DNA of 64,000 nucleotides, taken from Paraburkholderia hiiakae. Its GTDB lineage: Bacteria; Pseudomonadota; Gammaproteobacteria; Burkholderiales; Burkholderiaceae. The DNA lies in contig NZ_CAJHCQ010000015.1 of NCBI RefSeq assembly GCF_904848665.1, positions 149,508 to 213,507 on the forward strand. The letters are read 5' to 3'. A program made the position numbers and the translations under genes. Of the stretch, positions 45,555-54,014 are shown piece after piece (the stretch's first letter is position 1; each line of letters starts with the position of its first letter). The notes beneath the pieces are model-generated. The model made no database searches, was not told the DNA's origin, and saw only the letters and a program-made list of their open reading frames with translations.

Positions 45555-46541
45555 TCAACCGGAAGCGCTATCGCGGACTACGCAACGAAAGCCAACGTGA
45601 CACGTGGACGTATCGACAGGCTGCGCCATTCTGGCGGCAGGCCGATAACGCCTGCAGTAGTTCGGCGCGCACAGGTACGAGCCGCCCTTCATCACCTTGC
45701 GCGGAATCTTGACCTGTGCCGCGCGGGGATCGACGCTCGCCTCGACGGTCCCGCCGCGCGGATTGTCCAGCGTGCAGCATGCCCTCACAATCTTCCCGTG
45801 GTCCTGGTACCAGTCGCTCGTCCACTCCCACACGTTGCCGGCCATGTCGTAAAGCCCGTATCCGTTGGGCGGAAACGAACCGACTGGCGCGGTCCACTCA
45901 TAACCGTCTTCCAGCAGGTTCTGCCACGGAAACTCGCCTTGCCACGTGTTTGCCATCTGCTTGCCTTGAGGGGTGAACGCGTCGCCCCAGACGAACTCCG
46001 CGCCCTCCAGCCCGCCTCGTGCGGCGAATTCCCATTCCGCTTCGGTTGGCAGTTCCTTGCCCGCCCAGTTTGCATACGCTGCCGCGTCTGCGTAGGAGAC
46101 GTGCACCACAGGATGATCCCAAAGCCCTTCGAGCGAACTGGCCGGGCCGCGTGGATGCCGCCAGTCCGCTCCCCGCGTATAGACCCACCAGTTGTAGTGA
46201 TTACGCAAGTCCACGCGCTGCCGCGGTTTGGCGAACATCACCGAGGAGGGCGCCAGCAGCTCGGGCAGCGCGCCCGGATAGTCGTCGGGGTTGGCCGGGC
46301 GCTCGGCGGAGGTGAGGTAGCCGGTGACGTCGGCGAATCGCTTGAATTCGGCGTTCGTCACCGCATGCGGATCCATCCAGAAGCCGCGCACGCGGACCTT
46401 GTGTGCAGGGGCTTCCTCCGGGTAGTGCGCATCCGACCCCATGACGAAGGTGCCGCCCGGGATAAGAACCATGCACGGTGGGCAGGTCGGCGGAGCGCAG
46501 GCGCGCGTATCGTTGACCGCTTCAGGGGATGGATGGACCAT
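45555..46541 (-). CDS. Formylglycine-generating enzyme (SUMF1/FGE-type sulfatase-modifying factor)
   Basis: A 328-residue enzyme that oxidises the active-site cysteine of sulfatases to formylglycine using O2 and copper. It begins MVHPSPEAV... with the domain from MVLIPGGTFVMGSDAHYPEEAPAHKVRV. The catalytic cysteine pair is intact: KGGSYLCAPNYCRRYRPAARM (Cys291 and Cys296), closely matching the human SUMF1 KGGSYMCHRSYCYRYR core, and the domain ends in HVGFRCVV. A longer frame runs upstream but contains element F, so I start at 46541. It lies directly upstream of, and points towards, the sulfatase it should activate. Confidence 0.93.
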   Translation of the reverse strand: MVHPSPEAVNDTRACAPPTCPPCMVLIPGGTFVMGSDAHYPEEAPAHKVRVRGFWMDPHAVTNAEFKRFADVTGYLTSAERPANPDDYPGALPELLAPSSVMFAKPRQRVDLRNHYNWWVYTRGADWRHPRGPASSLEGLWDHPVVHVSYADAAAYANWAGKELPTEAEWEFAARGGLEGAEFVWGDAFTPQGKQMANTWQGEFPWQNLLEDGYEWTAPVGSFPPNGYGLYDMAGNVWEWTSDWYQDHGKIVRACCTLDNPRGGTVEASVDPRAAQVKIPRKVMKGGSYLCAPNYCRRYRPAARMAQPVDTSTCHVGFRCVVRDSASG

Positions 46542-46677
46542 GTCAGTCAGGGCGTTGCGCTGGGTCGGCGGAATTGGCGGGAGTCGAGCAATTCGGGGCG
46601 CGTTGCAGGTTCGATCGCCGTGCGCCACGCAAGCCACGTACCGGCATCCAGTATCGAATCGGTAACCCGGTTTCGCT

Positions 46678-46716
46678 ATCGGTAGAAGGGGCAACCGGAT
46701 TGCCCTCAAGGGCAAA
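46678..46716 (-). promoter_or_regulatory. Shared promoter element, copy F (upstream of FGE and sulfatase)
   Basis: On the minus strand: TTTGCCC (from 46716), GGGCAA inverted half, GTTGCCCC (from 46695, 21 bp later), then TACCGAT ending at 46678. The spacing matches the other copies; the final trinucleotide is GAT instead of TAT, making this the most divergent of the five strong copies. The FGE start codon is 136 bp further on. Confidence 0.7.
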
Positions 46717-46804
46717 CCGGAGTCTGTTCGCGTTGATCGCGCCATTCGGAACAGAAGTATCCGAGTGTCTGCCGTTCTACATAAATCTTTGCCACCCACG
46801 GGCA

Positions 46805-47060
46805 GTGGCAGCCCGTGCCCAGGGTGATGGGCAAACCACTGACCAGCAGCTTGCCCATGCCGTGCGCGTCGCGGAGGCGCGCAGCGGCGTCGGGATGTCA
46901 CACGTGTCTGTCTTTGCTCACTCAGGACAGATCACGCTGGTGGGATGGGTGCCAGAGCGGGAACATGTCGCGCGTGCCAAACAGAGTGCGATGTCGGTGC
47001 TGTGTCGCCGCGGTGGACAACCGGCTCTCCCCAGATGGAGGCTCGTTGAGCGCAGATTGA
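46805..47060 (+). pseudogene. BON-domain protein remnant, frameshifted
   Basis: From about GTG 46805 the frame encodes a BON-like domain (TTDQQLAHAVRVAEARSG, then VSVFAHSGQITLVGWVPERE and HVARAKQSAMSV). The domain's expected end (VAAVDNRLSPDGGSLSAD and stop at 47060) is in another frame, so a frameshift sits near 46995-47005. BON proteins bind phospholipid or surfaces in the periplasm; no signal peptide remains in front. Probably a decayed gene or a sequencing error. Confidence 0.6.
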
Positions 47061-47199
47061 CATCAAACCGAATCGCCGCGCGCTGAAGGGCTTCGGCTTT
47101 CCCGATCGACTCGACACTCATTCACCTTGCATCGCCTCGTTCATACCTCAGGTAAATCCCTCATAGCCGGTCCGAGGGGCGCTCCCTAACATCCGCGTT

Positions 47200-47211
47200 G
47201 TTACCGATAAC
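47200..47211. promoter_or_regulatory. LacI-family-like operator upstream of the xylanase
   Basis: GTTACCGATAAC is an imperfect palindrome with a central CG, the layout of LacI-family operators, and overlaps a second GTTAC. It is 56 bp before the xylanase start codon. No LacI-type regulator is encoded in the window. Confidence 0.45.
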
Positions 47212-47266
47212 GTTACGAGTGGTTAGAATACACCAGGACGAGCGTCACATCACAAGGAGACCGGCA

Positions 47267-48451
47267 ATGCGTCCTTTGAGGACTTCGATGCGCATGCTTT
47301 GCGCAGTCGTGGCCGTTTGCACGCTCGCATGGACCGCGGGCTGCGCGAACAACCAGACGGTGGCTGCCCAGGACGGGCCGCCGCTCGCCGCGGCGCCCGC
47401 TGAAGCGCTGCCGCCACTGCGCAGTGTGATGGCCGCGCACTTCAGGGTCGGCGCGGCGATCGAACCCGATTCGATCGACAGTCCCGCCGACGCGGCGCTC
47501 ATCGCCGCACAGTTCTCGAGCCTCACCGCCGAGAACAAGATGAAGCCGGGCACGATCGGCGTCGCGGAAGGCCAGTACAACTTCGAGCCGGCCGATCAGA
47601 TCGTCGCGTTTGCTCAGGCGCACGGCATCGCGGTGCGCGGCCATACGCTCGTTTGGCACTTCAAGGCGGGCGACTGGACCGAAGCGCCGGCCTGGTTCTT
47701 CGCCGGCGATCCAAAAGACCCTTACTATCACGACATCGTGGCGAAGCGGCTCGATCGATATGTAACGGACGTCGTCACACACTTCCGTGGCAAGGTCTAT
47801 GCATGGGACGTGGTCAACGAAGTGATCAGCGACGACCCGCATCAGGTGTATCGCGAAGACAGTCCGTGGTATCGCGCGCTAGGCAAGGACTACATCGCGA
47901 TCGCTTTCCGCGCGGCGCGCGCGGCGGACCCGAACGTGAAGCTCTATATCAACGAGTACAACACTGACGATCCGCGCAAGCGCGCGAAGCTGCTCGCGGT
48001 GATCCGCGATCTCCGCGCTCAGGGCGTGCCGATCGACGGGGTTGGGCATCAGATGCATATCAGCGTGAACTGGCCGCCGCTGCCGAACATCAAGCAGGCG
48101 TTCGACGACGTCGCCGCGCTCGGCCTCGAAAACCAGGTGACCGAGCTCGATGTGAGTCTCTATACCGATCCGGGCGAATGCTGGAGCAATCCGCATGCAT
48201 GTGTGCCGGACCTCGGCCATCCTGTGCCGAACGACATCATGCGCGCGCAAGCCGAGCGATATCGTGCGGTGTTCGCTCTGTTCGAGCAGGAGCCGAGCAT
48301 CAAGGCGGTGACATTCTGGGGGTATTCGGACAAGCATACGTGGCTGACGTCGACGCCGGTGCCGCGCAACAACCTGCCGTTGCCCTTCGATGCGAACCTG
48401 AAGCCGAAAGCTGCGCTGTGGACGATCGTCGATTCGTCTTATCAGCCGTAA
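47267..48451 (+). CDS. GH10 endo-1,4-beta-xylanase, probable lipoprotein
   Basis: A 394-residue glycoside hydrolase family 10 enzyme that cleaves beta-1,4-xylan internally. Signal segment MRMLCAVVAVCTLAWTAGC, with Cys as likely lipid-modified residue. Catalytic TIM barrel (about 50-390) shows LTAENKMKP, RGHTLVWHFK, the acid/base glutamate in YAWDVVNEVISD, VGHQMHIS, and the nucleophile glutamate in VTELDVSLY. AAGGAGA (47254-47260) fixes ATG 47267; the upstream frame is leader. It stands alone, with a LacI-like operator 56 bp upstream, consistent with sugar-induced expression. Confidence 0.92.
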   Translation: MRPLRTSMRMLCAVVAVCTLAWTAGCANNQTVAAQDGPPLAAAPAEALPPLRSVMAAHFRVGAAIEPDSIDSPADAALIAAQFSSLTAENKMKPGTIGVAEGQYNFEPADQIVAFAQAHGIAVRGHTLVWHFKAGDWTEAPAWFFAGDPKDPYYHDIVAKRLDRYVTDVVTHFRGKVYAWDVVNEVISDDPHQVYREDSPWYRALGKDYIAIAFRAARAADPNVKLYINEYNTDDPRKRAKLLAVIRDLRAQGVPIDGVGHQMHISVNWPPLPNIKQAFDDVAALGLENQVTELDVSLYTDPGECWSNPHACVPDLGHPVPNDIMRAQAERYRAVFALFEQEPSIKAVTFWGYSDKHTWLTSTPVPRNNLPLPFDANLKPKAALWTIVDSSYQP

Positions 48452-48544
48452 CGTCAGCCTTCAGGCCGGAAAGCAGATGAGCTTCGGTAGTGCGGGCCAT
48501 CAAGGCGCGTCGGAGCCGACCTGCTCGAGCGCGTTCAGATCGGC

Positions 48545-48753
48545 CTCGAAATCGTCGGGCTGACCGTCCGCGGTTTCATGCGTGCGCGGTGGCGACTTGA
48601 CGACCGAGCGGCGGCAAAAACGATGCGGCCGATGCCGAGGCGATCGCTGAACGACTTGACGCATTCGGCCGGAATGCGACGAACGGTGTGTCCAAGCGCC
48701 GCAAACCAGCGTCCCCAGTGGTCCGACCAGGCACAAGCCCCCATTGCGACGCG
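48545..48753 (-). pseudogene. IS110-family transposase N-terminal remnant
   Basis: On the minus strand a stretch reads VAMGACAWSDHWGRWFAALG followed by HTVRRIPAECVKSF, which closely resembles the RuvC-like domain of IS110 transposases (VAMEACGSAHYWARxLxxLGHxVRLIPxxYVKPF). After that the similarity is lost and no complete transposase, second domain or ends are seen. It marks an old insertion in a gene-poor 820-bp stretch (48452-49271), the rest of which holds only element I and no convincing gene. Confidence 0.5.
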
Positions 48754-48826
48754 GCGCGGCGCTAACTGTGCGAAAGGAGCGTGCTGTCTACACGATGCCG
48801 ACCCTGCACAAACCGCTCAGCTGGAT

Positions 48827-48844
48827 ATGGGCCGATGGTCCTAT
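48827..48844 (+). promoter_or_regulatory. Variant promoter element, copy I (upstream of DUF3141)
   Basis: ATGGGCCGATGGTCCTAT: TAT (48842-48844) is 15 nt after the ATGG start, with GGGCC/GGTCC arms. It matches the elements at 52966 and 54309. A palindrome CGGTTC-ATGC-GAACCG (48874-48889) lies 30 bp downstream. The DUF3141 gene starts 428 bp on, with no gene in between. Confidence 0.45.
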
Positions 48845-49271
48845 AGAGAAACCACGCGAGAGGCTGCACGATGCGGTTCATGCGAACCGAATCGTCACAG
48901 GAAAGCGCATCGACAACGTTGCCGAACCGGCCAGCCTGGCGGAACCCTGTAACGAATCTGTCACACACGTCTGCCAGTGTGTTGAGGGATACCCATGACA
49001 ACATTGAACGCTACAAGCGTTACTTGCCATATATTCGTAAGCATTCCTTTCATTCAATCGTCGTTCTACGCAAGACGTCCCGACTTCCCCGTCGTCGCTC
49101 TGTATCGAGACTCGTTCACCACAAAATTAGATTGGGACAATTCCCTGTTACGCAAAGCGACTCGCTCAGCATGACGCTGCATGCACGAGTCGTAGACGTC
49201 TGCGTCCGAACAGACCCTCGAGACGGCGGACGTGTCCTCTCTCACTCGTTCGCGGACCAGAAGGTGATGCA

Positions 49272-51692
49272 ATGACTGACGTAGCGAATCAATATGCACG
49301 TAGCCAGGAAATCGGACGCAAGGTTGCCCGGCTTCTCGCAAAACGATCGGAAGTCGCGCAAACCCAATTCAATCAGCGGTTGGCTGATGCGGCGGGACGA
49401 CTCCGCGACGACGGCAAGCCAGTCTCGGGCAGTCCCGCTTGGACCACTGCGCTTGACCCCCTGGCTGGGTACCGCTACGCAACGGATCTCGTTGAGCGTT
49501 CCGTCCTCTTCTGGGATACCTTGCGTCAGCGTGGCAATGCGTTCGTCGACCAGGCGCGCCAAGGTCTTCAACCCGTCCTGCATTTCGAACACGAACTCAT
49601 CGTCGACGGCCGGAAGCTACCGCGGCCGGTCAACTATGCGCTCGTTCGCCTGCTGCCTCCTGAGGGAGTCGTCATCGACGTTAGCAAGCGTCCTTATGTG
49701 ATCATCGACCCGCGCGCGGGCCACGGCCCCGGCATAGGCGGTTTCAAGGACGACTCGCAGGCCGGGGTGGCACTCAGGGCTGGCCACTACGTATATTTCG
49801 TCATTTTCTTTCGCGACCCCGAACCCGGGCAGACGCTGCTCGACGTCTGCGCGGCAGAAGAGCAATTCATAAGGAAGGTGCGTGAACTGCACCCGGACAG
49901 CCCGAAACCGGCGATCGTCGGAAACTGCCAGGGCGGTTGGGCTGCCATGATGGTGGCGAGTTCCGACCCCGACCACACCGGGCCGCTCGTCATCAATGGC
50001 GCTCCGATGTCCTACTGGAGCGGCGCGTGGAGCGAAGGGGAGGGCGACAATCCCATGCGCTACTCCGGCGGCATGCTCGGCGGCACGTGGCTCGCGTCGC
50101 TGACCGCGGATCTTGGCAATGGCAAGTTCGACGGCGCTCATCTCGTGCAGAACTTCGAGAACCTCAATCCCGCCAACAGCCTGTGGGACAAGTACTATCA
50201 TCTGCTCGACAACATCGATACCGAACCGCCGCGCTTCCTCGATTTCGAGCGCTGGTGGGGCGGCTATTACCTGATGAACCGCGAGGAGATCGAGTGGATC
50301 ACGCGCAACCTGTTCGTTGGTAACAAACTCTGGTCGGGCGAGGTTCGCGGACTCGACGGAGCGGCGTTCGACCTGCGAGACATCAAGTCGCCGATCATTC
50401 TGTTCGCATCGCTTGGCGACAACATCACGCCGCCCCAACAAGCATTCAACTGGGTCGCCGACATCTACGGAAGCACTGAGGAGATCAAGGCGCGCGGTCA
50501 GGTGATCGTCGGACTCGTGCACCGGAGCATCGGCCATCTCGGCATCTTCGTCTCGGGCAAAGTGGCGAAGAAGGAACACCAGCAGATCACGTCCGTACTC
50601 GAAGCGATCGAATCCTTCCCGCCCGGTCTTTACGGTATGGAGATCGCCGAGCGCCGGGGCGAGAACGGAAAGACTGAATATGACGTGTCGTTCCGGGAAT
50701 ATCGGCTCGAGGAGATCGTCGAGCGTCTGAACCGGTTCGAGCGTACCGACGAACATCCGTTCGAGGCCGTCAAGCGCGTATCGGAGTTCAATCAGCGCGC
50801 GTACGAGCTATTCCTGCAGCCCTGGATAAGGGCGATGTCGAACGAAACGACGGCGAACCTGCAGCGGCAGTTTCATCCACTGCGCGCGCAACGCTGGGCG
50901 TTTTCGGACATGAATCCGTGGCTCGAGTGGCTCGGGCCGACCGCAGAGGCGGTCAGGGCAAAACGCCTCGCGCAAACCCATGAGGAAACGCCGTTGAAGG
51001 AGTTCGAGCACTGTGGATCGGCAATGATCAGTGCATCGCTCGACTTCTATCGCGCGATGCGCGACGCCATGACGGAGAGCGCCTTCTTTTCGTTCTACGG
51101 CAACATGTTCGTCATCGAACAGGGCGAAGAGGCGCAAGCGAAGCCCATCGAGGCAGCAGGGGCTCCGCGCGACCTGTCTTTTGTGAAGGACGCGTTGGCG
51201 TCGATGACCGAGGGCGGCTATACGGAAGCGCTTGCTCGCGCCGCTTGCCTGCTCGCGCGCCGTGGCGAGCCGCTCCCGCTTGCGCGGCTTGTCCTGCGCC
51301 ACGAACTCGCGAAGGACTATGCCGCGTATTTGCCCCAACTTCCCGGCGACCAGTGGAGGCGCGTGCGCGGTGAGCAGGAAATCATCGTGCGTTACGAGCC
51401 GGAGCAGGCGCTCGCCACGCTGCCGCATTTGCTGGAAGACCCGAAAGACCGCGAGAAACTCCTTGAGCTGGCTGAAAAGCTTTTGGCCGACAGACGCGTT
51501 CAGGAAACGGAGCCTACTGCTGCGCAGCTCAGCATGCTCGACAAGATCCGTTCGTCCCTGCCGCTGGAGCGTGGATCCGCGTCACGGGCTGCCACATCGA
51601 TGCATGAGGTTCCTGAAGCACCGCGCGCCCGCGTGACACCGGGGCTCGAGGAGGCATCGCGAATGGTGAACACGAAAAGTACGACCGGCTGA
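49272..51692 (+). CDS. DUF3141 protein (PHA synthase-like alpha/beta hydrolase)
   Basis: An 806-residue protein. Residues about 100-480 form an alpha/beta-hydrolase fold with the nucleophile box VGNCQGGWAAMM (Cys219), the GxCxGG form found in polyhydroxyalkanoate synthases rather than the serine lipase box. The C-terminal 300 residues (DEHPFEAVKRVSEFNQRAYELFLQPWIRAMS...) are specific to DUF3141. In Burkholderia relatives this gene heads a cluster with phosphotransacetylase, acetate kinase and an enoyl-ACP reductase, linked to fermentative or low-oxygen metabolism. Here pta and ackA are reduced to a scar at its 3' end. ATG 49272; the frame upstream holds no alternative. Confidence 0.85.
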   Translation: MTDVANQYARSQEIGRKVARLLAKRSEVAQTQFNQRLADAAGRLRDDGKPVSGSPAWTTALDPLAGYRYATDLVERSVLFWDTLRQRGNAFVDQARQGLQPVLHFEHELIVDGRKLPRPVNYALVRLLPPEGVVIDVSKRPYVIIDPRAGHGPGIGGFKDDSQAGVALRAGHYVYFVIFFRDPEPGQTLLDVCAAEEQFIRKVRELHPDSPKPAIVGNCQGGWAAMMVASSDPDHTGPLVINGAPMSYWSGAWSEGEGDNPMRYSGGMLGGTWLASLTADLGNGKFDGAHLVQNFENLNPANSLWDKYYHLLDNIDTEPPRFLDFERWWGGYYLMNREEIEWITRNLFVGNKLWSGEVRGLDGAAFDLRDIKSPIILFASLGDNITPPQQAFNWVADIYGSTEEIKARGQVIVGLVHRSIGHLGIFVSGKVAKKEHQQITSVLEAIESFPPGLYGMEIAERRGENGKTEYDVSFREYRLEEIVERLNRFERTDEHPFEAVKRVSEFNQRAYELFLQPWIRAMSNETTANLQRQFHPLRAQRWAFSDMNPWLEWLGPTAEAVRAKRLAQTHEETPLKEFEHCGSAMISASLDFYRAMRDAMTESAFFSFYGNMFVIEQGEEAQAKPIEAAGAPRDLSFVKDALASMTEGGYTEALARAACLLARRGEPLPLARLVLRHELAKDYAAYLPQLPGDQWRRVRGEQEIIVRYEPEQALATLPHLLEDPKDREKLLELAEKLLADRRVQETEPTAAQLSMLDKIRSSLPLERGSASRAATSMHEVPEAPRARVTPGLEEASRMVNTKSTTG

Positions 51693-51900
51693 TCGCCATT
51701 TACCGGTCTCTGCCGCCGCTGGCCACCGCCGTGGCGCATCCCTGCGATCCAGGCTCTCTCTCGAGGGCGCGTTGCAGGGGCTCGACGCGCTGGTTTTCGC
51801 GGCGGGCATCGGCGAGCACACTCCGGAGAGCCGGCGGCCAGCCTGCGAACAGGCAAGCTGGTGCGCAGTGGAAATAGACAGCAGTGCGAACGAGGCGTGA
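51663..51900 (+). pseudogene. Deletion scar of pta-ackA between DUF3141 and fabI
   Basis: Overlapping the DUF3141 3' end, one frame reads EHEKYDRLIAIYRSLPPLATAVAHPCD, the start of a phosphotransacetylase of this cluster type. After a small frameshift the next frame reads SLEGALQ and then GLDALVFAAGIGEHTPESRR, which is the C-terminal active-site region of acetate kinase, continuing to a stop near 51900. Thus the pta body and most of ackA have been lost in one internal deletion, leaving both outer ends. The acetate-kinase segment has no start codon of its own. Confidence 0.7.
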
Positions 51901-51927
51901 ATCTGCATGATTGCCGAGGGGAGTCTA

Positions 51928-52710
51928 ATGAGACTGAATATTCAACATCCGGTCCTGTCGGGCAAGAAGGCGCTGGTGACGGGCATCGCCAACGAACATT
52001 CGATTGCCTATGGCTGCGCGAAGGCGTTCCGTGAAGTGGGCGCCGATCTCGCGATTACCTATGCCGACGAAAAGGCCAGGTCATATGTAGAGCCGCTGGC
52101 TAAAGATCTCGAGGCGCCCATTTTCATGCCGCTGAACGTGGCCCGGCAAGATGAACTGGAAGCCGTATTCGATCGTATTGCGAGTGAATGGGGCGAACTC
52201 GACATACTCGTGCATTCCGTCGCATGGGCGCCGAAGAGCGATCTGCAGGGAGGGCTGCTCAACTGCTCCGCTGAGGGCTTTGCGGCGGCCATGGACATTT
52301 CGTGCCATTCATTCGTCCGGATGGCCCGGCTTGCCGCGCCGCTGATGAAGAGCGGCGGCTCCATGTTCGCGATGAGCTATTACGGCGCGAACAAGGTGGT
52401 TCCCAACTACAACGTCATGGGTCCGGTCAAGGCGGCGCTGGAAGCGTGCGCGCGCTATCTGGCTTATGAACTGGGGCCGCAGCAGATTCGGGTGCACGCC
52501 ATATCGCCCGGGCCCCTGAAAACCCGCGCCGCATCCGGCCTGAAGGACTTTGATGTGCTCCTGACGCAAGCGGCGGAACGTGCGCCCCTTGGCGAACTGG
52601 TCGATATCATGGACGTAGGCTTCACCTGCGCGTATCTCGCGACGCCTTATGCCCGGCGATTATCCGGCGAGACGCTCTATGTCGACGGTGGTGTTCACAT
52701 CATGGCGTAG
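51928..52710 (+). CDS. fabI: Enoyl-[acyl-carrier-protein] reductase, FabI type
   Basis: A 260-residue short-chain dehydrogenase that reduces enoyl-ACP with NADH in fatty-acid elongation. N-terminal LSGKKALVTGIANEHSIAYGCAKAFREVGADLAITY is the FabI cofactor site. The catalytic Tyr-x6-Lys appears as YNVMGPVK after SYYGANKVVPN, and HAISPGPLKTRAASGL follows. I start at 51928 (MRLNIQHPVLSGK) because GAGGGGAG lies at 51916-51923; an earlier ATG at 51907 is possible. It is the surviving last gene of the DUF3141-pta-ackA-fabI cluster, and probably a second FabI besides a housekeeping one. Confidence 0.9.
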   Translation: MRLNIQHPVLSGKKALVTGIANEHSIAYGCAKAFREVGADLAITYADEKARSYVEPLAKDLEAPIFMPLNVARQDELEAVFDRIASEWGELDILVHSVAWAPKSDLQGGLLNCSAEGFAAAMDISCHSFVRMARLAAPLMKSGGSMFAMSYYGANKVVPNYNVMGPVKAALEACARYLAYELGPQQIRVHAISPGPLKTRAASGLKDFDVLLTQAAERAPLGELVDIMDVGFTCAYLATPYARRLSGETLYVDGGVHIMA

Positions 52711-52955
52711 GCGCACGACGCGTTCGCTTTGTGGCGTGAGGGGGCGCGTTCCTTCACGCTTCGTATCGCGCGCGTTGCCGCGTCGATGTGCAATCCCGCG
52801 GGCAGCACCGGTTTCACCCACTGAGCCAAGACCAAACTCCGTTTTTCGATGCAGGCCAGCCGTCAGGTCTGTTTCTGCGTGCCGCAAACGGGGACGTGAT
52901 GAATCCTTTGCCCGACACACCGTGCGGCGCGTTCGCCCCAAGACTGGCAGCAGCC

Positions 52956-52983
52956 GGTTCAAACAATTGGACCAAGGTCCTAT
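52956..52983 (+). promoter_or_regulatory. Variant promoter element, copy H (upstream of outer-membrane protein)
   Basis: GGTTCAA-ACAA-TTGGACC (52956-52973) overlaps GGACC-AA-GGTCC (52969-52980), followed at once by TAT (52981-52983). ATTG to TAT is 15 nt, as in the GGGCAA family. The outer-membrane protein starts 108 bp on. The rest of 52711-53090 has no gene. Confidence 0.5.
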
Positions 52984-53090
52984 ACCTCGAGATTGACCTC
53001 ACTGATACGCTGGGTCAATCATGCTCGTGGATCCCACTCCGATCGCGCCGTGCATCGTCGCTGTTGGCGGCCAGCGAGGTAGACCTGACC

Positions 53091-54014
53091 ATGAGGTGTC
53101 CATTCATCCACTGGACGCTTCGGCCCGCCGGCGCCGTCGTGCTCCTGCTTCTGGCGATCACGGCGCAAGCGCAGGAACTCGAGCCGCGCAGCTATTCGCC
53201 CTCCCCAATCGGCACGAACTTCCTTGTCGCCGGCTATGCGTATCTGTATGGCGATGTGCTGACGGATCCGTCCCTGCCCATTACCGGCGTGCGGTCGAAG
53301 ATCAACATCGTGTCGCTCGCGTACTCACGCACGTTTGCGCTGGCTGGCCACACGGCATCGCTCGCGTTGGCGATGCCCTTCAGCAGCGGGAATCTCAGCG
53401 GCGTCGTCATTGGCGCACCAACCGAAGTGCATCGCGCTGGAATTGGCGATCTGAAGCTGCGCTTCGCGTGGAACTTTATCGGCAGTCCGGCGCTTACGCC
53501 TGAGGAATTCGCCCGGCGCGAGCAAGCGACCTCGGCCGGCATCAGCCTGACGATGTCGGCTCCGACCGGCCAGTATCTTCCTTCCCGGCTGGTCAACATA
53601 GGCACCAACCGCTGGGGATTCAAGCCGGAGATCGGCATCTCGCAGCCCTATGGAAACTGGTTCTTCGACGCGTCGGCTGGTGCGTGGTTCTTCACCCGCA
53701 ACAACGACTTCTTCGACGGCAACACACGAGGCCAGGATCCTCTCATGTTGCTGCAGCTGCATGCCGGGTACAGCTTCCGTCCGGGGTTATGGATCGCAGC
53801 CGACATCGGCTATGCCGCGGGCGGCCGCTCGAGCACGAACGGGCTACCCAATGAAGACAGGCAGGCCAACATGCGTTACGGCCTGACGTTCTCCGCCCCC
53901 TTGGTACGCGGTTGGTCCGCGAAGCTGGCGCTTTCCAGCGGGTTCATCACGCGCGCAGGCGGTGACTACAAGTCCGTCGCGTTTGCGCTTCAATATCGCT
54001 GGTTCGATCGTTGA
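53091..54014 (+). CDS. Outer-membrane MetA-pathway/phenol-degradation-type protein
   Basis: A 307-residue exported beta-barrel protein. Start at 53091 (MRCPFIHWTLRPAGAVVLLLLAITAQAQ signal peptide) with GAGGT upstream. The mature part (ELEPRSYSPSPIGTNFLVAGYAYLYGDVLTDPSLPI) has the opening signature of the 'MetA-pathway of phenol degradation' / transporter family, which are FadL-like small-molecule channels by annotation, and continues as alternating strands to ALQYRWFDR. It may pass hydrophobic solutes; the substrate is unknown. The longer frame upstream includes element H and is leader. Confidence 0.8.
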   Translation: MRCPFIHWTLRPAGAVVLLLLAITAQAQELEPRSYSPSPIGTNFLVAGYAYLYGDVLTDPSLPITGVRSKINIVSLAYSRTFALAGHTASLALAMPFSSGNLSGVVIGAPTEVHRAGIGDLKLRFAWNFIGSPALTPEEFARREQATSAGISLTMSAPTGQYLPSRLVNIGTNRWGFKPEIGISQPYGNWFFDASAGAWFFTRNNDFFDGNTRGQDPLMLLQLHAGYSFRPGLWIAADIGYAAGGRSSTNGLPNEDRQANMRYGLTFSAPLVRGWSAKLALSSGFITRAGGDYKSVAFALQYRWFDR

